Below, in pieces: positions 6,507 through 10,706 of a stretch of DNA of 10,706 nt. The stretch covers positions 1 to 10,706 of the forward strand of contig NZ_CAKRCF010000069.1 of NCBI RefSeq assembly GCF_934307085.1, in the 5' to 3' direction. The DNA is from an uncultured Anaerobutyricum sp. Its GTDB lineage: Bacteria; Bacillota; Clostridia; Lachnospirales; Lachnospiraceae. The notes beneath the pieces were generated by a model. The model worked only from the letters and a program-made list of their open reading frames with translations. It searched no databases and was not told the DNA's origin. The translations under genes were made by a program, and so were the position numbers. Each line of letters opens with the position of its first letter. The stretch's first letter is position 1.

Positions 6507-7109
6507 ATGAAAACAGTAAAGAGAATCATAGCAATACTTCTTGCCGTAATGTTAATGGCTCCTGCAGCAGTTAATGCAGCCAGCCCATCCGTTGCGAAGA
6601 AAACAATCAACAATAAGAAGGCTACTGCTATTACAACTTACAATGCGAAAATGCAGACACCAAAGACAGTAACAATTGGCGGTAAAAAGTTAGTTGTTGG
6701 TAAGGACTGCGTAATCGTTGGTAAAAAACACAAAGCTTCCGGAAAGTATGTCCTTGTCGTTAAAGGTATTGGAAACTATTCTGGAAAGACAGAAGTAGTA
6801 TTTGTCATTAGAAAGGCAAAACAGAAGATTAAGACAGCAGTTGAACAGAAAACTTATAAAGCTTCTAAACTGAAGAAAAAAGGAAGTAGGTTCAATTTAA
6901 AGACAAAAGCAATCAGCTCAAAGGTTACTTACACAGTATCTACTATCAAGGGTACTAAGAATGCTAAGAAGTATATCAAAGTATCTAAGAAGGGAAAAGT
7001 TACAGTAAAGAAGGGCCTGAAGAAAGGTGCTTATAGAATTGTAATCAAGGCAAAAGCTACAAAGAACCACAAAGCTGCAAAGAAGATTGTCAGAGTTGTT
7101 GTTAAATAA
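6507..7109 (+). CDS. Secreted, extremely lysine-rich Ig-like repeat protein
   Basis: Predicted 200-aa exported protein of unknown function. A signal peptide is plain: basic MKTVKR, hydrophobic core, and a cleavage site after VNA (residue 24). The mature part has two beta-rich modules. The first, about 50-103 (VTIGGKKLVVGKD to VVFVIRKAK), ends in a GNYSGK turn typical of small bacterial Ig-like modules in Clostridia. The second, about 108-200, contains the pattern VSKKGKVTVKKGLKKGAYRI (164-183). By my count the mature protein has 47 lysines and 4 arginines against 3 acidic residues. No LPXTG or cell-wall anchor is visible, so the protein may be released or held by charge to wall or capsule polyanions. 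AAGGAGG at 6492-6498 gives a strong start. It is the last gene before a terminator, and may be in the capsule operon or on its own promoter. Confidence 0.8.
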   Translation: MKTVKRIIAILLAVMLMAPAAVNAASPSVAKKTINNKKATAITTYNAKMQTPKTVTIGGKKLVVGKDCVIVGKKHKASGKYVLVVKGIGNYSGKTEVVFVIRKAKQKIKTAVEQKTYKASKLKKKGSRFNLKTKAISSKVTYTVSTIKGTKNAKKYIKVSKKGKVTVKKGLKKGAYRIVIKAKATKNHKAAKKIVRVVVK

Positions 7110-7125
7110 TTACTGATTTTTTCTT

Positions 7126-7159
7126 AAAGGGCATCCTGCCACGAAGGATGCCCCTTTTT
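7126..7159 (+). terminator. Intrinsic terminator after the lysine-rich protein gene
   Basis: GGGCATCC (7129-7136) pairs with GGATGCCC (7146-7153) around a 9-nt loop, followed after one C by TTTTT, with AAA on the other side. It lies 16 nt after the stop codon and closes the polysaccharide regulation operon. Confidence 0.92.
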
Positions 7160-7209
7160 AATGAGTAGAAATGTTGATTTTTCTTAAAACAGCAATTTAT
7201 AGATTGTTT

Positions 7210-7233
7210 TGTCGAATAAAAAAGCCTTCGACA
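7210..7233. promoter_or_regulatory. Inverted pair of candidate Spo0A (0A) boxes
   Basis: TGTCGAA (7210-7216) and TTCGACA (7227-7233, the same heptamer on the minus strand) are exact 0A boxes facing each other with 10 nt between. The pair ends 32 bp before the -35 of the downstream promoter, a place where Spo0A could activate. The left copy has the extended TTTTGTCGAA form. The inverted repeat could instead be another regulator's operator or an RNA hairpin. Confidence 0.4.
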
Positions 7234-7265
7234 GTTTATAGAAGATATCCTGTTGCTCCTATTGG

Positions 7266-7294
7266 TTGACAAAATAATTTTTCTTATATACAAT
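7266..7294 (+). promoter_or_regulatory. Strong sigma-A promoter of the ligase-flippase unit
   Basis: Exact TTGACA (7266-7271), a 17-nt spacer and TACAAT (7289-7294, 5 of 6). It is the best promoter match in the window and implies a leader of about 255 nt. A weaker pair, TTTACG (7326-7331) with TATAGT (7348-7353) at 16 nt, might give a shorter transcript. Confidence 0.75.
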
Positions 7295-7555
7295 ATTTAA
7301 GATATTTACAGAACGGATGAAACGGTTTACGGTGAGTCGGTTTCTGGTATAGTAATAAGGTGACAAAGTATCTGTGGTCTGTTTGAAAAGATTTGAATTG
7401 CGTTGGAGTATGTTTGAAAAAGCATTCCTGCAATCTGCACGTCTCAATTTGTGGTATATTTTACAGGAAGCATTTTTTAAATATACGCTGGTATAGTGAG
7501 AGTATATTTTGAAGAATGTTTTTAGGCAGATAACAGGAAGGAAAGAGGAGAAGTT

Positions 7556-8848
7556 ATGTTTGAAAAGTTAGAGAGAAAGCTTGTAAATGTACTGCTTTTT
7601 TTTGATTTGTTTAAGATGAAAACAAAGATTCCTACAGATTTTAGCGGAGTGATGCGTACACAGGATAAGCGTGTGCAGAAACTTGTAAAAAGAGCATATA
7701 AGATTCCATTTTATAAGAAAAGATTTGATGAGGCAGGGGTAAAACCGGAAGATATTCGTACAGGGGATGATTTATCCAAGCTTCCTTTACTTACAAAGGA
7801 TGAGCTTCGTGCATGGATGAACGAGGAAGCGAAAAATCCGAAGTACAACTGCTGGTTCCACGATACAACAAGTGGTTCTTCAGGTATTCCGTTGATGTTA
7901 CTTGTTTCTCCAAAGGAGAAGGCTTACAATATGGCGAACTGGTTCCGTGTTATGATGTGTGCCGGTTATAATCCATTTTTGGGAAAGACAATGAGCCGTA
8001 AGAGTGCGCATAGTATTTCTGGCGGTAGTGATACATTTTTACAGCATTTTGGAATTTTACGCCGTGGTTTTGTAAATCAGTATGCACCGGAACCGGAAAT
8101 CGTAAAACAGATTAATGCGTATAAGCCAGATTTTTTATATATGAATAAGAGTGAATTTATGCGTATTTGCTTATATTGTAAGCAGAATCATGTAGAGCTT
8201 GAGAAGCCGAAGTTTTACTGTCCTACAGGAGAGAAGATTGACGATACAGCAAGAAAGCTTTTTGCAGAGATTTTAGGACCAGGAATTATTGATTCTTATG
8301 GAACTGCTGAGACAGGTGCAGCAATGGTACGTCTTTTTGACAGTGAGGAATATACGGTTCATAATGATTCTTTTGTTGTAAATATTTACGATGAAAAGAA
8401 TCGTCCTGCTAAAGAGGGTAATATCGTCGTAACACCTCTTTATAAGACAGATTTACCGCTCATCAACTATGCAATCGGAGATAAAGGAACTTGCGAAGTT
8501 CGTAATGGTGTCCGCTACATCACAAGTGTACAGGGACGTATGAATGACTTCTTCCGCTATGAGACAGGTGAAGTTACAACATTCTTTGAAATCGCACCGA
8601 TTATCGCTCACTGCGAAGATATTTTACAGATGCGTTTTATTCAGGAAACATATCATAAGATTCATATCCAGTGTGTACACAATAAGGCAGAATCTAAACT
8701 GACAAAGGAAGAAGTCGAGAAGGATATGACAGCGAAGTTAAATGCGAAGTTCAAACATCCATTTGAGATTGAATATGAGTGGATGGATTCTATTCCACCG
8801 GATAAGAATGGAAAGCTTCGTATGATTGTATGTAAAGTACAGGATTAG
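7556..8848 (+). CDS. CapK/PaaK-like adenylate-forming enzyme (phenylacetate-CoA ligase family)
   Basis: Member of the ANL superfamily, which activates a carboxylic acid as acyl-AMP and passes it to CoA or another acceptor. Within 430 aa the core motifs are present: the phosphate loop TSGSSGIP (105-112), adenine-binding DSYGTAETG (246-254), the ribose aspartate in YAIGDKG (305-311), the hinge GRMND (327-331), and a C-terminal lysine in PDKNGKLR (415-422). The N-terminal block KRAYKIPFYKKRFDEAGV (45-62) is typical of the PaaK/CapK branch. Homologs inside capsule loci are common, but their substrate is generally unknown; adding an acyl or amino-acid group to a sugar is a reasonable guess, not shown here. 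AGAGGAG before ATG 7556 is a good site. It is co-transcribed with the flippase gene, 10 nt apart. Confidence 0.88.
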   Translation: MFEKLERKLVNVLLFFDLFKMKTKIPTDFSGVMRTQDKRVQKLVKRAYKIPFYKKRFDEAGVKPEDIRTGDDLSKLPLLTKDELRAWMNEEAKNPKYNCWFHDTTSGSSGIPLMLLVSPKEKAYNMANWFRVMMCAGYNPFLGKTMSRKSAHSISGGSDTFLQHFGILRRGFVNQYAPEPEIVKQINAYKPDFLYMNKSEFMRICLYCKQNHVELEKPKFYCPTGEKIDDTARKLFAEILGPGIIDSYGTAETGAAMVRLFDSEEYTVHNDSFVVNIYDEKNRPAKEGNIVVTPLYKTDLPLINYAIGDKGTCEVRNGVRYITSVQGRMNDFFRYETGEVTTFFEIAPIIAHCEDILQMRFIQETYHKIHIQCVHNKAESKLTKEEVEKDMTAKLNAKFKHPFEIEYEWMDSIPPDKNGKLRMIVCKVQD

Positions 8849-8858
8849 GAGGTAACGA

Positions 8859-10304
8859 ATGGCTGGGAAAAATAAAGACGCTTCTCTTAATAAGAGAGCC
8901 TTTACTTCAGGATTTTTCTTCATCCTGGCACAGCTTTTTGCAAGGGGACTGACATTTGCAGTAACCCCAATTTATTCAAGACTGCTGACGAAGGCACAAT
9001 ATGGTGTAGTCAGAACTTATGAGTCATGGCTTTTGATTGCATATACGATTATGTCGCTTTGTCTCTGGCGCAGTGTTGATGTGGCGAAGAAAGATTTTGA
9101 AGACGATTATAATGGCTATGTATCGAGCGTACATACACTTTCCTACATTGCCATTGCATTCTTCTTTGGATTGTGCATGATATTTAAGACACAGGTACAG
9201 GACTTTTGTCAAATGGATGACCTGATGTTTTACACTTGTTTCCTGTATGTATTTACTTATACAAGTATGCTTTATGTGCAAAGAAGAGACAAACAGGTTC
9301 TTAAATATAAGTTCAGTACAATGGCAACTCTGCTTACGATTGTACCGGGAACTTTCCTGTCTATCTGGCTTATTTACAGAGGACGTGTACAGGGACTTAT
9401 CGGACAACTTGTAGACCGTCGTGTTATCGGTTATTATGTACCGCAGATTATCGGTGGTGCAGTTGTCGCAATCGTTATCTGGACACAGGGCAAAAAGTTT
9501 ATTAACTTAAAATACTGGAAATATGGTCTGGCATTCAGTCTTCCGTTAATTCCAGAAGCATTATCCATTCAGATTATGAATCAGTCCGATAAGATTATGA
9601 TTCAGAAAATGATCAGTAAAGAGGCAGCCGGTATATTTGCCATTGCCACAACAATCTCTTTCATTATCTGGATACTTGAGGACTCTGTATGGAATGCCTG
9701 GATTCCATGGCTTTACGCCAAAATTGGAGAAGGCGCAGAAAAAGAAGTTGCTAAACCGTGGACTTCTGTTATGCACATGTTCGGAATCCTCTCCTGGATT
9801 CTCGTAATGCTCGCACCAGAAGAAATCTTAATCCTCGGAGGTGCCAAATATAAAATGGCAGTCTGGCTCATTGCTCCAATGGTATCAGGAACGTTATTCC
9901 GATTCTACAGCTATAGCTATTCTGCTCTTCAGAACTACTACAAACGTACTCAGTATGTAGCAGCCGGAACGATCGGAACGATGGTATTAAATGTAATCTT
10001 AAACTACGTTTGTATCCTGAACTTCGGTTACATGGCAGCCGCCTACACTACTGCATTCAGTTATATTATTCTTCTGCTCGTACAGGGAATCTTAGAGCAC
10101 AAAATCACAGGAATGGTTATCGTACCACTCCATAAGACGGTATTCATTGCTCTTTTCTACGGTGCAGTGAACCTGCTTTCTATGAATCTGTACAGAGTCG
10201 CATGGTATTATCGCTATGCGGTGATGATTTTGATTATCGGGGTTGCAACAGTTGCATTGAGAAAACAGATGATGGCAGTCCTTAAGATGTTTAAGAAAAA
10301 ATAA
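8859..10304 (+). CDS. Wzx-type polysaccharide flippase (MOP superfamily)
   Basis: Polytopic membrane protein of 481 aa that would move undecaprenyl-pyrophosphate-linked repeat units from the inner to the outer face of the membrane. After a basic cytoplasmic end (GKNKDASLNKR) come about 12 to 14 hydrophobic helices. The N-terminal stretch TPIYSRLLTKAQYGVV (37-52) is the classic motif of this family, and LPLIPEALSIQIMNQSDKIMI (positions 228-248) in the second half matches the usual LPLIPHxLSxxxLxxxDRxxI pattern. AGGAGG starts in the ligase gene's stop codon, 7 nt before ATG 8859, so the two are surely one operon. Whether it carries the polymer handled by CpsC/CpsD upstream is likely but inferred from position only. 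No glycosyltransferase or polymerase follows on this strand. Confidence 0.92.
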   Translation: MAGKNKDASLNKRAFTSGFFFILAQLFARGLTFAVTPIYSRLLTKAQYGVVRTYESWLLIAYTIMSLCLWRSVDVAKKDFEDDYNGYVSSVHTLSYIAIAFFFGLCMIFKTQVQDFCQMDDLMFYTCFLYVFTYTSMLYVQRRDKQVLKYKFSTMATLLTIVPGTFLSIWLIYRGRVQGLIGQLVDRRVIGYYVPQIIGGAVVAIVIWTQGKKFINLKYWKYGLAFSLPLIPEALSIQIMNQSDKIMIQKMISKEAAGIFAIATTISFIIWILEDSVWNAWIPWLYAKIGEGAEKEVAKPWTSVMHMFGILSWILVMLAPEEILILGGAKYKMAVWLIAPMVSGTLFRFYSYSYSALQNYYKRTQYVAAGTIGTMVLNVILNYVCILNFGYMAAAYTTAFSYIILLLVQGILEHKITGMVIVPLHKTVFIALFYGAVNLLSMNLYRVAWYYRYAVMILIIGVATVALRKQMMAVLKMFKKK

Positions 10305-10330
10305 ATTATGATTTGTCGGTTTGAACAGAC

Positions 10331-10572
10331 GCCGTTATTTAAGACACTGTAGCCAGATTTTCAGAAGTCTTTAGATAAGAAACATAAAAATATCCTATTT
10401 TGTTCCGTTGTGCTAAACGCTCCATTTTGCCCAGTAAAGCAGGAACTTGGGAGAAAGGAGTCCCAAGTTCCTATGGTCAAAATTCCGCAGCACAAAATCA
10501 CAAAATAGGATATTTTTATGTTTCTTTCTCCTAAATTCTTTGTAAAATCCGGCAAAAAACTTTTGTAACGGC
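10331..10572. repeat. About 240-bp imperfect palindrome in the flippase/aminotransferase convergent gap
   Basis: Nearly the whole gap reads as one long inverted repeat. The outer arms match at GCCGTTA (10331-10337) with TAACGGC (10566-10572). A 26-bp stretch at 10378-10403 is perfectly complementary to 10500-10525. TTGTGCT (10408-10414) faces AGCACAA (10489-10495). The apex is a perfect 12-bp stem, 10441-10452 with 10461-10472, around an 8-nt loop. Matching blocks between these are broken by small insertions. ATAAATT occurs at 10301-10307 and 10590-10596, outside the arms, and could be a target duplication, though it is AT-rich and overlaps the flippase stop. No reading frame in it looks real. 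It could be a MITE-like element or an oversized bidirectional terminator. Confidence 0.72.
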
Positions 10573-10607
10573 TGTTTTTGCTAACTCCTATAAATTGATA
10601 GAAAAGA

Positions 10608-10706
10608 TTAGAGGAGATGAATTAGAGGATTCTCTTTTTCTAATCCATAATAAAGTGGAAGACGAAGAAGGCGCTCGCTCTCTTTTGTTGTGTACTTATC
10701 TTCTCC
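10608..10706 (-). CDS. rffA: C-terminus of an RffA/WecE-like sugar-nucleotide aminotransferase, cut by window edge
   Basis: The last 32 codons of a minus-strand gene are visible, with the stop at 10608-10610. The residues GEDKYTTKESERLLRLPLYY are a close match to the C-terminal signature of the dTDP-4-amino-4,6-dideoxygalactose transaminase branch (RffA/WecE) of the DegT/DnrJ/EryC1 PLP enzymes, as I recall it from the E. coli protein. Such enzymes transaminate a dTDP-4-keto-6-deoxy sugar to give an amino sugar for surface glycans. After this block only about ten residues follow (GL then EKENPLIHLL), slightly fewer than in E. coli WecE. A tandem TCCTCTAAT repeat underlies this tail. The catalytic part is outside the window. 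It converges with the flippase gene. Confidence 0.75.
   Translation of the reverse strand, partial: GEDKYTTKESERLLRLPLYYGLEKENPLIHLL

Larger units (their letters stand above)
7110..7555. other. 446-bp intergenic region with terminator, operator-like sites, promoter and long leader
   Basis: After the terminator (7126-7159) come an inverted pair of candidate Spo0A boxes (7210-7233), a strong promoter (7266-7294) and about 255 nt of leader before ATG 7556. In the leader, CTGGTATAGT occurs twice (7344-7353 and 7488-7497) and TGTTTGAAAA twice (7380-7389 and 7411-7420). No riboswitch class is recognised. A frame of about 45 codons from 7359 to 7497 has no usable start with a ribosome site. Confidence 0.6.

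Noticed and set aside
7317..7352. 11-codon possible leader peptide after the strong promoter
   Set aside because: No Shine-Dalgarno sequence and no run of one amino acid that would suggest attenuation.
7359..7497. Frame of about 45 codons in the leader of the ligase gene, with an internal ATG at 7410
   Set aside because: GGAG is only one base from that ATG and no other start has a ribosome site. The MFEK beginning resembles the ligase start, but this is probably coincidence.
10361..10555. 64-codon minus-strand frame inside the large palindrome
   Set aside because: It is a by-product of the inverted repeat: no ribosome site, no recognisable protein features.
1..10706. CRISPR array, tRNA, rRNA, transposase or phage gene
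   Set aside because: No spaced direct repeats, tRNA-like cloverleaf or recombinase/transposase motifs were seen; the only possible mobile feature is the palindrome at 10331-10572.

Overview
The window looks like a chromosomal stretch from a low-GC Gram-positive gut anaerobe of the class Clostridia, most likely family Lachnospiraceae. This is inferred from AT-rich DNA, strong GGAGG-type ribosome binding sites, a streptococcal/clostridial-type capsule regulation cassette, a Firmicutes-type PsiE-family protein, and a very lysine-rich secreted Ig-like protein of a kind common in that family. The species cannot be fixed from the sequence alone.

Layout from left to right: (1) the 3' four fifths of galE (1-804, +), cut by the window edge. 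(2) A long hairpin in the convergent gap to a PsiE-family membrane protein (941-1378, -). (3) A divergent intergenic region with a clear sigma-A promoter framed by a perfect 9-bp inverted repeat, driving an AEC-family transporter (1676-2587, +). (4) A 329-bp gap holding another long hairpin, a tandem pair of candidate Spo0A boxes and a promoter. (5) A tightly packed polysaccharide assembly operon: PHP-type tyrosine phosphatase (CpsB), an unreported-looking 39-aa membrane peptide, an LCP-family glycopolymer ligase, the Wzz-domain protein (CpsC), the BY-kinase (CpsD), and then a secreted, extremely basic Ig-like protein closed by a textbook terminator. (6) A 446-bp gap with an inverted pair of candidate Spo0A boxes, a near-perfect sigma-A promoter and a roughly 255-nt leader. 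(7) A two-gene unit: a CapK/phenylacetate-CoA-ligase-like adenylate-forming enzyme and a Wzx-type flippase. (8) A gap of about 300 bp dominated by a roughly 240-bp imperfect palindrome. (9) The C-terminus of an RffA/WecE-like sugar aminotransferase on the minus strand, running off the right edge.

Together the genes describe export and wall attachment of a surface polysaccharide. GalE supplies UDP-galactose/glucose. The aminotransferase would supply an amino-deoxy sugar nucleotide. The flippase moves lipid-linked units across the membrane. CpsC/CpsD, reset by CpsB, would control polymerisation. The LCP enzyme would attach the product to peptidoglycan. No glycosyltransferase, initiating sugar-phosphate transferase or polymerase lies inside the window, so the assembly core must be encoded elsewhere, possibly beyond the right edge with the aminotransferase.

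The most unusual content is non-coding. There are three long, large-loop hairpins at 3' ends of genes, two of them in convergent gaps. Candidate Spo0A boxes lie upstream of both polysaccharide units, which would link surface polysaccharide to the sporulation/stationary-phase regulator. All promoter, operator and RNA calls come from reading the sequence by eye and are hypotheses.
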